This document shows positions 16,842-24,825 of a DNA stretch of 55,148 bases, one piece after another. Each line of letters begins with the position of its first letter. Position 1 is the stretch's first letter. The position numbers and the translations under genes were made by a program. Source of the DNA: Bacteroidaceae bacterium (GTDB taxonomy: Bacteria; Bacteroidota; Bacteroidia; Bacteroidales; Bacteroidaceae); contig JAFTEV010000020.1 in NCBI GenBank assembly GCA_017453465.1, positions 1 to 55,148 on the forward strand, in the 5' to 3' direction. The notes beneath the pieces are model-generated. The model was given only the letters and a program-made list of their open reading frames with translations, had not been told where the DNA came from and ran no database searches.

Positions 16842-17597
16842 TTAGTTTATCAATGAAGCCACAACGTCGGAGAGGTCGTCCAGTTGCAGCATGTTAGGCC
16901 CGTCGCTCAGGGCGTGGTCTGGGTCGGGGTGCACCTCGAAGAAGTATCCGTCGGCTCCGAAGGCTCGTGCGGCCAGGGCCATGGCTGGCACAAACTCGCG
17001 GTTGCCCCCCGTCGTGCCGTCGGCAGCACCGGGCCGCTGCACGCTGTGGGTGCAGTCCATGATGACGGTGTCGGTGAAGTGGTGCATGTCGGCAATGTTG
17101 CGGAAGTCAACGGCAAGGTTGTTGTAGCCGTACATGTTGCCTCGCTCGGTGAGCCACACCTTGTCGTTGCCGCTCTCGCGCACCTTCTGCACGGGGTATT
17201 GCATGTCCAGACCGCTGAGGAACTGGGCCTTCTTGATGTTCACGGTGCGACCCGTCCGGGCTGCGGCCACAAGCAGGTCGGTCTGCCGGCACAAGAAGGC
17301 TGGAATCTGGAGCACGTCGGCCACCTCGCCGGCTATGTTGGCCTGATAGCTCTCATGGATGTCGGTCAGGATGCGTAGGCGATATTTCTCTTTGATGTCG
17401 GCCAACATCTGGATGCCCTTCTCTATGCCGGGGCCACGATAGGAGTGGAGAGAGGTTCGGTTGGCTTTGTCAAACGAGGATTTAAAGATAAAGTCAACTC
17501 CGTATTGTTCGCGCAGCAGGACAAGTTTCTCTGCTACGGCTTCGAGCACTTCCATGCTTTCGATGACGCACGGACCTGCAATGAATATTGGTTTCAT
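16842..17597 (-). CDS. kdsA: Kdo-8-phosphate synthase, metal-dependent type
   Basis: Condenses arabinose-5-phosphate with phosphoenolpyruvate to give Kdo-8-phosphate. The 251 residues are short for the family (about 280) because of compact ends. Seen: IAGPCVIES with Cys10, the residue that marks the metal-dependent class (Asn in the E. coli class); KSSFDKANRTS, the substrate loop; MDCTHSVQRPG; and FEVHPDPDHALSDGPN near the C-terminus with the His/Glu/Asp ligands. The product of kdsD, immediately downstream, is its substrate. A TACCTTAG box (17639-17632) lies 35 nt upstream of the ATG, directly next to a phased 22-nt repeat array. Confidence 0.95.
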   Translation of the reverse strand: MKPIFIAGPCVIESMEVLEAVAEKLVLLREQYGVDFIFKSSFDKANRTSLHSYRGPGIEKGIQMLADIKEKYRLRILTDIHESYQANIAGEVADVLQIPAFLCRQTDLLVAAARTGRTVNIKKAQFLSGLDMQYPVQKVRESGNDKVWLTERGNMYGYNNLAVDFRNIADMHHFTDTVIMDCTHSVQRPGAADGTTGGNREFVPAMALAARAFGADGYFFEVHPDPDHALSDGPNMLQLDDLSDVVASLIN

Positions 17598-17650
17598 GTT
17601 GTCTTTCTGAATGTTATGTCTGATTTGCTTCTAAGGTAAGTGGGGCTGCT

Positions 17651-17729
17651 GTGGCACTGCATTACTACTCTTGTGGCACTGCATTGCCGTTGCAGTGGCA
17701 CTGCATTGCTACGCTTGTGGCACTGCATT
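17651..17729. repeat. Array of four GTGGCACTGCATT repeats at 22-nt spacing
   Basis: The 13-mer GTGGCACTGCATT occurs without mismatch at 17651, 17673, 17695 and 17717, each exactly 22 nt apart, with 9-nt variable spacers. The third copy is also half of a perfect inverted repeat (TGCAGTG-G-CACTGCA, 17691-17705). The array lies between the 3' end of ssb and the kdsA promoter, with GC-rich related sequence to 17824. The exact two-turn period places the sites on one face of the helix. Confidence 0.85.
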
Positions 17730-17824
17730 GCCGCTGCTCTCCCACTGGGCTGTGACGGGAACGGCACCGCAGTGGGACAGCCGTGGCACAGAAGTGCGCC
17801 TGTGGCGGGAGAACTGTGCCACCG

Positions 17825-18250
17825 TCAGAAGGGATATTCGCCATCCTGCGGCGGAGTGGCTGGCTGGGCCGTGGGAGTGACGGGCTGCGGCTCGGTGGGC
17901 GTTGTGGGCTGGGGCTGACGCTGTGGACTGCCGATGAACTCGAAGTTCTCGACCATGATTTCCACCGAGGTGCGGTCTATGCCCTGCTTGTCGGTCCAGC
18001 GGCGGTACTGGAGCTTGCCCTCCACGTAGAGTTTGTCGCCCTTGTGCACATACTTCTCCACCGTCTCTGCCTGTTTGCGCCAGAAGATGACGGAGTGCCA
18101 CTCGGTGCGGTCGGGCACCTGTGTGCCGTTTTGCAGGGTGTAGCCTTTCTCGGTCGTGGCCAGTCGCAGCTGGGCCACGCAGAGGTTCTGGTCAAGGTAG
18201 CGGATTTGGGGGTCTTGCCCCACGTTGCCTATGAGCATTACTTTATTCAT
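17825..18250 (-). CDS. ssb: Single-stranded DNA-binding protein
   Basis: A 141-residue SSB. Residues 1-105 are the OB fold ([50 protein letters not shown]); the tail is Pro/Gln/Thr-rich and ends in DGEYPF, a variant of the acidic DDDIPF tip through which SSB recruits partner proteins. The start overlaps the aroC stop as ATGA, so translation is coupled. The genome may carry further SSB paralogues, as is common in this phylum. Confidence 0.93.
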   Translation of the reverse strand: MNKVMLIGNVGQDPQIRYLDQNLCVAQLRLATTEKGYTLQNGTQVPDRTEWHSVIFWRKQAETVEKYVHKGDKLYVEGKLQYRRWTDKQGIDRTSVEIMVENFEFIGSPQRQPQPTTPTEPQPVTPTAQPATPPQDGEYPF

Positions 18251-19323
18251 AAGTGTACGGTTTTGTTGAGTAAATAGGCATCGAGCACGGTCATGGCTGC
18301 CATGGCCTCGACAACGGGCACCGCACGGGGCAGGACACAGGGGTCGTGGCGACCGCGCACTTGCAGCGTGGCGGGCTGGCCGAAGCGGTCAACCGTTGGC
18401 TGTGGGCGCAGCTGGGTGGCTACGGGCTTGAAGAGCACGCGGAAGTAGATGTCCTGCCCGTTGGAAATGCCGCCCTGAATGCCGCCGCTATGGTTCGTCA
18501 GGGTGCTGATGCCCGTGCCGTCGTTGCAGAAGATGTCGTTCTGCTCGGAGCCGCGCTGCCCTACTCCGGCAAAGCCTTCGCCGTATTCAAAGCCTTTCAC
18601 TGCATTGATGCTGAGCATGGAAGCCCCCAGCATGGCGTGGAGCTTGCTGAATGCCGGTTCGCCCAGCCCTGCGGGACAGCCCTGAATGACGCACGTGATG
18701 ATGCCACCGATGGTGTCGCCCTGGCTTTTCACTTCGAGGATGAGCTGCTCCATCCGTTTGGCCGCCTCTGCGTCGGGGCAGCGCACGGCGTTCTGCTCTG
18801 CAAGGCTGAGGTCGTAGCTGTGGTAGTCGCGACTGAGGGCAATGGTGCCCACCTGCGAGGTGTAGGCTGTGACGCTGATGCCCAGCTGCTGGAGGGCTAT
18901 CTTGGCAAAGGCTCCACCCACACAGCGCGATATGGTTTCGCGGGCCGATGAACGTCCGCCGCCACGGTGGTCGCGCAGTCCGTACTTCTCCGTGTAGGTG
19001 TAGTCGGCATGGGAGGGACGGAACAGGTCGCGCACGTTTTCGTAGTCAGCCGAGTGCTGATTGGTGTTGCGCACGAGGAACCCGATGGGGCAGCCCGTGG
19101 TTTTCCCTTCAAACAGGCCGGAGAGCACCTCCAGGCGGTCGCCCTCCTGACGCGCCGTTGTGATGTTGCTTTGCCCAGGGCGGCGGCGGTCCAGTTCGTG
19201 CTGCACAAAGCCGAGGTCTATGGGGATGCCCGCAGGCATTCCGTCGATGACTCCGCCTATGCCCTCGCCGTGGCTCTCGCCGTATGTGGTCAGGGTGAAT
19301 ATGTTGCCAAAGGTGTTGCGCAT
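18247..19323 (-). CDS. aroC: Chorismate synthase
   Basis: Makes chorismate from EPSP with reduced FMN, the last shared step to aromatic amino acids and folate. The frame is open to 19491, but the ATG at 19323 ([19 protein letters not shown]) is the family start; the 56-residue extension is low-complexity Ala/Thr and overlaps the end of the upstream slyD-like gene. The 358 residues are the normal length. Seen: [25 protein letters not shown], the FMN/substrate loop [13 protein letters not shown], and the C-terminal [18 protein letters not shown]. It lies 13 nt after the slyD-like gene and overlaps ssb. Confidence 0.96.
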   Translation of the reverse strand: MRNTFGNIFTLTTYGESHGEGIGGVIDGMPAGIPIDLGFVQHELDRRRPGQSNITTARQEGDRLEVLSGLFEGKTTGCPIGFLVRNTNQHSADYENVRDLFRPSHADYTYTEKYGLRDHRGGGRSSARETISRCVGGAFAKIALQQLGISVTAYTSQVGTIALSRDYHSYDLSLAEQNAVRCPDAEAAKRMEQLILEVKSQGDTIGGIITCVIQGCPAGLGEPAFSKLHAMLGASMLSINAVKGFEYGEGFAGVGQRGSEQNDIFCNDGTGISTLTNHSGGIQGGISNGQDIYFRVLFKPVATQLRPQPTVDRFGQPATLQVRGRHDPCVLPRAVPVVEAMAAMTVLDAYLLNKTVHL

Positions 19324-19336
19324 GGGCTTTTCTGGT

Positions 19337-19894
19337 TTACCGACAGCCTCCGCAGCTGCCGTTGCAGCCTCCGCAACCGCCTTCGCAGTCGCAGTCGTTG
19401 TCGAAGTAGTGCATTTGCTGGGTGATTTCAGCGTTGGTGGCCGGACGGTTCTCCACAACCTGACCCGTGAAGTGCAGGTCTTGTCCGGCACGCGGATGGT
19501 TCAGGTCGATGGTGACAGCGTTGGGCTTCACCTCGATGATTGTGGCGTTGAAGAAGTCTCCCTCATTGCTGCGCATGGGGACAACGTTGCCTTCAAAGAT
19601 GCGCTCATCGTCAAACTTGCCGTCAACCATGAATTTCTCCTTCTCCACATCGAACATGAGTTCCTCGTTGAACTCTCCGTATGCGTCTTTACTGGGGATA
19701 ACGAAGTCAAACTTCTGGCCGGGCTGGAGCTGGCCTACAGCGGCTTCAAAGGCTGGAATGGTCATGCCCAGATTGGTGATGAAATCAAAGGGATGGGCCG
19801 CTGAACACTGTTCGGCCAGCGATTCGGTCTCGTCGTCTTCGTCCTTCACGTAGAGCTTGTAGGACAGGGCTACATAGTTGTTTTGTATTGCCAT
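19337..19894 (-). CDS. slyD: FKBP-type peptidyl-prolyl isomerase, SlyD-like
   Basis: A 185-residue two-domain SlyD-type foldase. The FKBP part is split by an insert-in-flap domain (about 75-130): [31 protein letters not shown] and later [16 protein letters not shown], the family hallmark (NHPLAGxxLxFxxxV). The last 20 residues are Cys/Gly-rich ([18 protein letters not shown]), a metal-binding tail like the His/Cys tail of E. coli SlyD that delivers nickel. Cytosolic, with no signal. It heads the slyD-aroC-ssb group and has its own promoter divergent from the GIN-domain gene. Confidence 0.9.
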   Translation of the reverse strand: MAIQNNYVALSYKLYVKDEDDETESLAEQCSAAHPFDFITNLGMTIPAFEAAVGQLQPGQKFDFVIPSKDAYGEFNEELMFDVEKEKFMVDGKFDDERIFEGNVVPMRSNEGDFFNATIIEVKPNAVTIDLNHPRAGQDLHFTGQVVENRPATNAEITQQMHYFDNDCDCEGGCGGCNGSCGGCR

Positions 19895-19925
19895 ATTTGT
19901 GTGTCTTTGATTATAAAATTGGTTG

Positions 19926-19955
19926 CAAAGTTAATTATTTCGGCAATGACATCAA
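19926..19955 (-). promoter_or_regulatory. Promoter of slyD-aroC-ssb
   Basis: Minus strand: TTG (19955-19953), 19 nt, TAACTTTG (19933-19926), about 32 nt upstream of the slyD-like start. It is back to back with the promoter of the GIN-domain lipoprotein. Confidence 0.7.
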
Positions 19956-19962
19956 AATAAAT

Positions 19963-19993
19963 TTGCACTTAATCAGAATTTCTCTTAACTTCG
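19963..19993 (+). promoter_or_regulatory. Promoter of the GIN-domain lipoprotein
   Basis: TTG (19963-19965), 20 nt, TAACTTCG (19986-19993), one mismatch to TAnnTTTG, 27 nt before the ATG at 20021. Confidence 0.6.
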
Positions 19994-20020
19994 CAGCCAA
20001 TTTTAAAGGAATTTTACTGT

Positions 20021-20767
20021 ATGAACAAAAAGTTTTTAGCAATAAGCACCCTGCTGCTGACTGTGTTGTCGGCCTGCCAGAATGCACCCAAGCCAGCCCA
20101 GAACTCCAGCGAGACAAGCCAGACTGCCGCCCCTCAGCCGAAGCAGAAAGCCAAGGTGAACACGAAGCGCAGCCATGTGCCGATTGCCTCTGACTTCCAA
20201 AACATTATCTCGATAGGCGGAGTCAACATCGTCTATACACAGGGCGACAGCTACGACATCGAGCTGGAGGGCGACTCGGCTCTGCTCGGACACGTGGGCA
20301 TAGACATCGAGAGCGGCGTGCTCACGTTGAAAGTGAATGCCGACAGCAACAAGGACATCAACCTCTACGAGAGCAACTACGGCCTGACAGCCTACATCAC
20401 TGCGCCGGGACTGCACTGCGTGTCGCTCTGCGAAAGCGGAAACTTCACGTGCACAGGCAAGTGGGAAAGCCCCGACATACACATCGGCTGCATGAGCACG
20501 GGGCGTTTCGACGTGAACGAAATTGTGTGCGAGACGTTCAAATATGAAAGTTCGGACTACGACAAGTCTGTCTTCCAGCTCATCAAGGCTCAGACGGCCA
20601 GTATCTTTGGCTATCGCAAGTGTTACGGCACATTCCACGTGGACGTGGACCATCTGGAACTGATTTGCGACGGCACAAGCAACATGACCATAACGGGTCA
20701 GGCTCACACGAAAGCCATTGAAAAGCACGGCAAAGCTGTGTTGAACGACGAGTGCAAAGAGGTGTGA
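20021..20767 (+). CDS. GIN-domain (DUF2807) lipoprotein
   Basis: A 248-residue lipoprotein. The signal peptide MKKK-type start ends at LSAC (Cys19) and is followed by a Gln/Ala/Pro-rich tether to about residue 45. The rest is a head-GIN-type right-handed beta-helix: FQNIISIGGVNIVYTQGDSYDIELEGD is the typical first coil, then repeating strands (LTLKVNADSN, HCVSLCESGNFTCTG, IHIGCMSTGRFDV). Such domains occur on the surface of Bacteroidota and are of uncertain function, probably binding or scaffold. It is a single-gene unit with its own promoter and terminator. Confidence 0.85.
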   Translation: MNKKFLAISTLLLTVLSACQNAPKPAQNSSETSQTAAPQPKQKAKVNTKRSHVPIASDFQNIISIGGVNIVYTQGDSYDIELEGDSALLGHVGIDIESGVLTLKVNADSNKDINLYESNYGLTAYITAPGLHCVSLCESGNFTCTGKWESPDIHIGCMSTGRFDVNEIVCETFKYESSDYDKSVFQLIKAQTASIFGYRKCYGTFHVDVDHLELICDGTSNMTITGQAHTKAIEKHGKAVLNDECKEV

Positions 20768-20790
20768 CCCCTGCACCAAAGGACAAAAAA

Positions 20791-20830
20791 AAATGTGCAT
20801 CCCGCAGCGTGGCAGGATGCACATTTCTTT
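20791..20830. terminator. Bidirectional terminator
   Basis: Perfect 12-bp arms AAATGTGCATCC (20791-20802) and GGATGCACATTT (20815-20826), with an A-run before and a T-run after. It serves the GIN-domain gene on the plus strand and the convergent outer-membrane protein gene on the minus strand. Confidence 0.85.
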
Positions 20831-20855
20831 TTATGATGAACAAAGTTTAAGTGGC

Positions 20856-22412
20856 TTAGAACTTGAAGCCCAGTGTAGCTACAATCTGACTGCGGTTGTT
20901 GGAAATCCGCATTGGAGTGGGCGTTGCGACTGCACCCGTTTCGCTGTAGGCAGCATAGTTTCCTTCGTAGTCGTAGGCATAGAAATCGCCGTTCTGCGCC
21001 TGGTATTGGTAAGCCAGGTCAATGTAGCCTCCCTTGTAGCGGTAACCAAGGCCGAAGGTAATGCGATGGATTGCCTTCCAGTTGGTATAGTCTGTCTCCG
21101 TGAAGGAGCTGTTGTAGTCCAGGTGGTTGTAAGCATCGTTCTTGAACGGAGAGGAAACGAAGTTGTAGCCCACACGCACCGAGAATGCGTCGTCAGGCTT
21201 TGCCTCCACACCCAGCTTCACAGTGTGCTGCCCCTTCAGGTTCGCCTTGATGTTCCCGTTCTGGGGGTCAAAGTCGCTGGCGTAGCCTTTGCTGTGGTTG
21301 TAGTAATACTTGCAGGACGGCAAGTCGCTGTACTCATATTCGGCTCCCAGTGCGAGAAACGTGCCCACAGTATGGCCCAGACTGACGCCAAACTTCCATG
21401 GCGTGCGGAAATTATATTCAAATTCCTCGGTTGTCCAATTGCCTTCAATCGTGTGGTTATAAATTGTATTTGCATTGACACTGAGGCTATTGTAGTCGCG
21501 CACCTTGTACCAGATGGGGGTGTGTGCAGTCAGACCGAAGCGGAAAGGTGAATCCTCGATGGGACGGAAGATGACTCCGAACTTTACGTCAACACCGTCA
21601 GCCGAGTAGTGGTACCTGTTGCGTATCGTGTAGTCGGCATAGTCGGTTTTCTCACTGTAGGCAGCCTCGCGGTCGTAGCCCATGGTGTAGATGCCCACTG
21701 CGATGCCGGCAAAGAAGCGGTCGGCTATGTTGGCCGAGAGATTGAGGTCAATCTGCGAATTGCTTCCATACGTGGCCCGGCGATAATTGGACGACGATGC
21801 CGGAACGCCTATGAACTGGAAGTCCTTGTTCACGCCGTCTTTCCAGGCAACATAGTTGTCGTCGAAGATTCCGTCGTACACCAGCTCGCCCGTAGTGGCA
21901 TTGCGCATGGGGGCAGTGTGGTCGGCCAGGATGCCGAAGTTGTTGTCATCGTAATAAGCATCGGTGGCCATCTCAGCCAGCTGGAATGTCTGCGAACCGC
22001 CACCGAGGTTGAGGTCACCGCTGAAATTACTCAGGAAGTTGCGCTTCTTCTGGTAGTTCACGCCGAAATTGATGTTGCGCAGGTCGCCGCCCGTGCCACC
22101 CAGGGCAAAGAGCACACCGGCCTGGTCAAACGACATACGTCCACGGTCGTGCCCCATGGCTCCGGCATTGCCCGTGAAGACTCCGCCAAAGGTGAAGGAA
22201 GCATCGCTGCGGCGATACAGACCTGTGCCGGCAGGGTTGTTGCCCATGGTCGAGAGGTCGGCACCCAGTGCACCGAGTGCACCACCCATACCGATGTAGC
22301 GTGCCGTACCATTCAAGTCGCTGTTGGCCATATTCTGTGCGTCGTAGGCACTCTGTGCATTTGCCGTAGTGCAAAGCGCAAGCATCATGGTTGTATAGAG
22401 AAAAGTTTTCAT
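20856..22412 (-). CDS. FadL/OmpP1-type outer-membrane protein
   Basis: A 518-residue protein with a signal peptide (MKTFLYTTMMLALCTTANAQ). It belongs to the OMPP1/FadL/TodX beta-barrel family, which carries hydrophobic compounds through the outer membrane: after the signal comes ARYIGMGGALGALGADLST and NNPAGTGLYRRSD, the usual N-terminal hatch pattern, then amphipathic strands ending in Phe (TLGFKF). In this phylum such proteins are often annotated as hemin receptors without proof. It is upstream of the convergent terminator at 20791 and 51 nt after the Gly/Trp-rich gene. The substrate is unknown. Confidence 0.82.
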   Translation of the reverse strand: MKTFLYTTMMLALCTTANAQSAYDAQNMANSDLNGTARYIGMGGALGALGADLSTMGNNPAGTGLYRRSDASFTFGGVFTGNAGAMGHDRGRMSFDQAGVLFALGGTGGDLRNINFGVNYQKKRNFLSNFSGDLNLGGGSQTFQLAEMATDAYYDDNNFGILADHTAPMRNATTGELVYDGIFDDNYVAWKDGVNKDFQFIGVPASSSNYRRATYGSNSQIDLNLSANIADRFFAGIAVGIYTMGYDREAAYSEKTDYADYTIRNRYHYSADGVDVKFGVIFRPIEDSPFRFGLTAHTPIWYKVRDYNSLSVNANTIYNHTIEGNWTTEEFEYNFRTPWKFGVSLGHTVGTFLALGAEYEYSDLPSCKYYYNHSKGYASDFDPQNGNIKANLKGQHTVKLGVEAKPDDAFSVRVGYNFVSSPFKNDAYNHLDYNSSFTETDYTNWKAIHRITFGLGYRYKGGYIDLAYQYQAQNGDFYAYDYEGNYAAYSETGAVATPTPMRISNNRSQIVATLGFKF

Positions 22413-22463
22413 TGTTGTAGGATTGTCTTATTTAGGTTTGTTGAAAAATTCGATGTGTCCTGT

Positions 22464-23627
22464 TTATCTGCGTCCGCCGCCTGAGCCACGGCTGCCGCCG
22501 CCACCAAAGCCTCCGCCGCCGAAACTGCGGCCTCCGCCGAAGCTGCCACCGCCGCCACCGCTGAATCCGCCACTGCGGGTACCGCCACCGTAGGTGCTGC
22601 TGCGCGACGGAGTGCTCTGTACGCTGCGCGACGGTGCTGGCGTGTAGGTGCTGCGACTGCTGCTGTTGTTGTTGTAGGTGCTGCGCCCCTGGTTGCTCGG
22701 TGCATTGGTGCGGGTGCCATTCTGATTAGAATATGTGGAGCGACCGTAGTTAGAGGAACGCTGCGGATTGCTGTAGGTCTGACGGCGGCCATAGTCGTTG
22801 CGGTTTTGATAAGAACCGCGAGGCTGCTGCTGGCCTCCTACGCGGTCGCCACCGAATCGCTGGTTGTTGCTGCCATAGCGACTGCCAAAGTGCTGATGGC
22901 CATTGTTGGCATAGCCACGGTTTCCGGCCATCGTGTTGGTGCGCGGACCACGGTAGTTGCGTGCATTGAAATTGGTGCGAGGACCAGCATAGCGATACAC
23001 GCCGCCGCCGTAACGCCAGCCTGGACCATAGCCCCAGGTTGCCCAGTGGTACGGACGGTGCCATCCCCACATGGAGCCATACCAGGTGTTCCACCCGTAG
23101 TTCCAGCCCCAGCCCCAGCTCCAGCCGAAGCTCCAGCCCGGTCGCCAGGACCAGCTGTAGTAGAACGGGTCGTAGTAGTAATAATCGTAGAGGTAGTCAT
23201 AGACACCGCAGTCGTAAACCAAATCCCAGTAGTAGGGGCTGCTCACCATGACAACCACGTTGGGGCTGTGGAACCGGAGCAGACGGCGCGAGTAGCGGTA
23301 GTCCAGTTCGTTATTGTTGGCGTCGGTCAAATCTTCCTCATCGTAGTCGGAAGTAGTGGAACGCCCCTGCTGTGCCTCACTGCTGTAGCTGTAGCGGCGA
23401 TTGTATTCGTCGTCGGAACGGTTGGAGCTGTGATAGTCCACAATGTTGGTGTCACTCACTTCGCTGTCGGTCGTGGTGCCGCCATAATAGGTGGAACGTG
23501 GCGTGCTGCTGGTCTGTGTCGTGCGGGCAGCAGCCTTCTTCTTGCCCGAAGTGAAGTACATGTCGTCGTCCTGAGCCATGCTGAGCATTGGCAGGATGGA
23601 GAGGAGTATAATCAGATACCTTTTCAT
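22464..23627 (-). CDS. Secreted Tyr/Trp- and Gly/Ser-rich low-complexity protein
   Basis: A 387-residue protein. The frame is open further upstream through the tRNA region, but the Met at 23627 gives a clean signal peptide (MKRYLIILLSILPMLSMAQ), and a TAATTTTG box lies about 25 nt before it. Composition changes along the chain: acidic Ser/Tyr region to about 120, a Tyr-dense block (YDYLYDYYYYDPFYYSW) followed by a Trp/Gly block (about 140-205), then Arg/Asn/Ser/Thr repeats, and a Gly-rich tail (FGGGRSFGGGGFGGGG). There are no enzymatic motifs. Similar Prevotella proteins are hypothetical; a matrix, adhesive or condensate-forming role is a guess. It is upstream of the FadL-type gene. Confidence 0.75.
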   Translation of the reverse strand: MKRYLIILLSILPMLSMAQDDDMYFTSGKKKAAARTTQTSSTPRSTYYGGTTTDSEVSDTNIVDYHSSNRSDDEYNRRYSYSSEAQQGRSTTSDYDEEDLTDANNNELDYRYSRRLLRFHSPNVVVMVSSPYYWDLVYDCGVYDYLYDYYYYDPFYYSWSWRPGWSFGWSWGWGWNYGWNTWYGSMWGWHRPYHWATWGYGPGWRYGGGVYRYAGPRTNFNARNYRGPRTNTMAGNRGYANNGHQHFGSRYGSNNQRFGGDRVGGQQQPRGSYQNRNDYGRRQTYSNPQRSSNYGRSTYSNQNGTRTNAPSNQGRSTYNNNSSSRSTYTPAPSRSVQSTPSRSSTYGGGTRSGGFSGGGGGSFGGGRSFGGGGFGGGGSRGSGGGRR

Positions 23628-23746
23628 AATGCAAAGAGTTTTTAATGATTCACGCTGCAAAATTATGGGTTTCCGACTGCATGAAGCAGAGAAAAATCCT
23701 AACCATTGGGGGAAATTCCCTATTGGTGTTCTTCCGCAGCGGCAAT

Positions 23747-23781
23747 AAAAAGAAAAGAGAGCCTCCTTCATTGGACTCTCT
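23747..23781 (-). terminator. Terminator of the tRNA operon
   Basis: On the minus strand AGAGAG-TCC (23781-23773) and GGAGG-CTCTCT (to 23756) form a stem with a short loop, followed by TTTCTTTTTATT. It lies about 12 nt beyond the last tRNA. Confidence 0.65.
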
Positions 23782-23792
23782 CCTGCGTCTTG

Positions 23793-23865
23793 AGCGGAAA
23801 ACGAGACTCGAACTCGCGACCCCAACCTTGGCAAGGTTGTGCTCTACCAACTGAGCTATTTCCGC
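23793..23865 (-). tRNA. tRNA-Gly(GCC)
   Basis: A 73-nt cloverleaf on the minus strand: acceptor GCGGAAA/TTTCCGC, D arm AGCTCAGTTGGTAGAGC, anticodon stem CAACC/GGTTG with loop TTGCCAA (anticodon GCC), T arm with TTCGAGT, discriminator T. CCA is not encoded. Identical to the copies at 23906 and 24200. Confidence 0.97.
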
Positions 23866-23905
23866 AGGGTGTATATGTCACTGCATTGTAAATTCTTTTG
23901 CTATG

Positions 23906-23978
23906 AGCGGAAAACGAGACTCGAACTCGCGACCCCAACCTTGGCAAGGTTGTGCTCTACCAACTGAGCTATTTCCGC
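23906..23978 (-). tRNA. tRNA-Gly(GCC), second copy
   Basis: Same sequence as the tRNA at 23793, with anticodon loop TTGCCAA (GCC). It lies 40 nt upstream of that copy in the same transcript. Confidence 0.97.
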
Positions 23979-23995
23979 AGCGTTTCTGCATTTCG

Positions 23996-24077
23996 TGAAG
24001 AGGAGGAGACTCGAACTCCCACGGGCTGAACCCACTACCCCCTCAAAGTAGCGCGTCTACCATTCCGCCACCTCTCC
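23996..24077 (-). tRNA. tRNA-Leu(GAG)
   Basis: An 82-nt class II tRNA: acceptor GGAGAGG pairing with CCTCTTC, D arm GCGGAATGGTAGACGCGC, anticodon loop TTGAGGG (anticodon GAG, reads CUC/CUU), a long variable arm (GTGGGTTCAGCCC) and T loop TTCGAGT. Discriminator A; CCA not encoded. Confidence 0.95.
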
Positions 24078-24087
24078 ATCATTTTTG

Positions 24088-24168
24088 TGCCCACGACAAG
24101 AATCGAACTTGCACGTCTCTCAACACTCGCACCTGAAACGAGCGCGTCTACCATTCCGCCACGTGGGC
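24088..24168 (-). tRNA. tRNA-Leu(CAG)
   Basis: An 81-nt class II tRNA: acceptor GCCCACG/CGTGGGC, D arm like its neighbour, anticodon loop TTCAGGT (anticodon CAG, reads CUG), a long variable arm (TGTTGAGAGACGT), T loop TTCGATT, discriminator A. Confidence 0.95.
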
Positions 24169-24199
24169 AATATATCGTTGCAGTGATGTCAAACTGTGG

Positions 24200-24272
24200 A
24201 GCGGAAAACGAGACTCGAACTCGCGACCCCAACCTTGGCAAGGTTGTGCTCTACCAACTGAGCTATTTCCGC
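24200..24272 (-). tRNA. tRNA-Gly(GCC), third copy
   Basis: Same 73-nt sequence as the two downstream copies (anticodon GCC). First gene of the five-tRNA operon Gly-Leu-Leu-Gly-Gly. The 150 bp upstream (24279-24421) hold only the divergent promoter region. Confidence 0.97.
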
Positions 24273-24440
24273 CTGTCTGTTCTGTCAAAATACCACCGCT
24301 GAAGTGGCACTTTAGTAGCTCTTCCTCCGAAAAGCGATGCAAAGGTAGTGCTTTTTGACATACAACCAAAATTTTTCAGCTCTTTTTTTGAATTTCCCTG
24401 CGTTTTTTCATCTTTTTGAACTAATTTTGTGGCCAATTCT

Positions 24441-24731
24441 ATGGATGTAAGCATGAACAATGGCATAAATAGGCACGAAACAAACGAGATTGTCATCTTC
24501 CTTGTCAACCTGTTTTTTCTGGAAGTAATTGGCAGGTTCATTGTGACGCTGACACTTTTTCTGTTCCGCTTTTTCGACATGGAACAGGTGGCCGACGCCT
24601 ACTATGCCCTACCCCGCCACTCGTTCTACACATTTTTTATTATATTATGTATTGTAACCCTCGTCAGCATCAGCCGAATCGTCATGACACAACGAAAAAG
24701 AGCAGAAAGAGGCAGGAAAAATCAGGAATGA
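24441..24731 (+). CDS. Small two-span membrane protein
   Basis: About 96 residues. A TAATTTTG promoter box (24422-24429) rules out the GTG at 24429, leaving ATG 24441 or ATG 24453; both give a very short leader. There are two membrane spans (IVIFLVNLFFLEVIGRFIV and on to FRFF, then FFIILCIVTLVSISRIV) joined by a short loop with Asp/Glu/Tyr, and a basic C-terminal tail (TQRKRAERGRKNQE) that should be cytoplasmic. I recognise no family. It is alone, divergent from the tRNA operon and 32 nt before the promoter of the next gene. Confidence 0.6.
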   Translation: MDVSMNNGINRHETNEIVIFLVNLFFLEVIGRFIVTLTLFLFRFFDMEQVADAYYALPRHSFYTFFIILCIVTLVSISRIVMTQRKRAERGRKNQE

Positions 24732-24763
24732 TTGGCGGAAGAATGGAAAATCGTCCGCTTTGT

Positions 24764-24794
24764 TTGCACAGACTATGTAAAATGCCTACATTTG
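24764..24794 (+). promoter_or_regulatory. Promoter of the 2-hydroxyacid dehydrogenase
   Basis: TTG (24764-24766), exactly 20 nt, TACATTTG (24787-24794), 31 nt before the ATG at 24826. Both elements match the Bacteroidota consensus. Confidence 0.8.
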
Positions 24795-24825
24795 CAAACC
24801 AAATTCAAAGAAAAGACATAGCTAT

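Noticed and set aside
17651-17729. CRISPR array
   Set aside because: Repeat of 13 nt and spacers of 9 nt are far too short for CRISPR, and no cas genes are in the window.
19324-19491. N-terminal extension of chorismate synthase
   Set aside because: The extra 56 residues are low-complexity and overlap the end of the slyD-like gene; the family start is at 19323.
23628-23834. N-terminal extension of the Gly/Trp-rich protein
   Set aside because: It reads through the tRNA-Gly gene and its terminator; the signal peptide begins at 23627.
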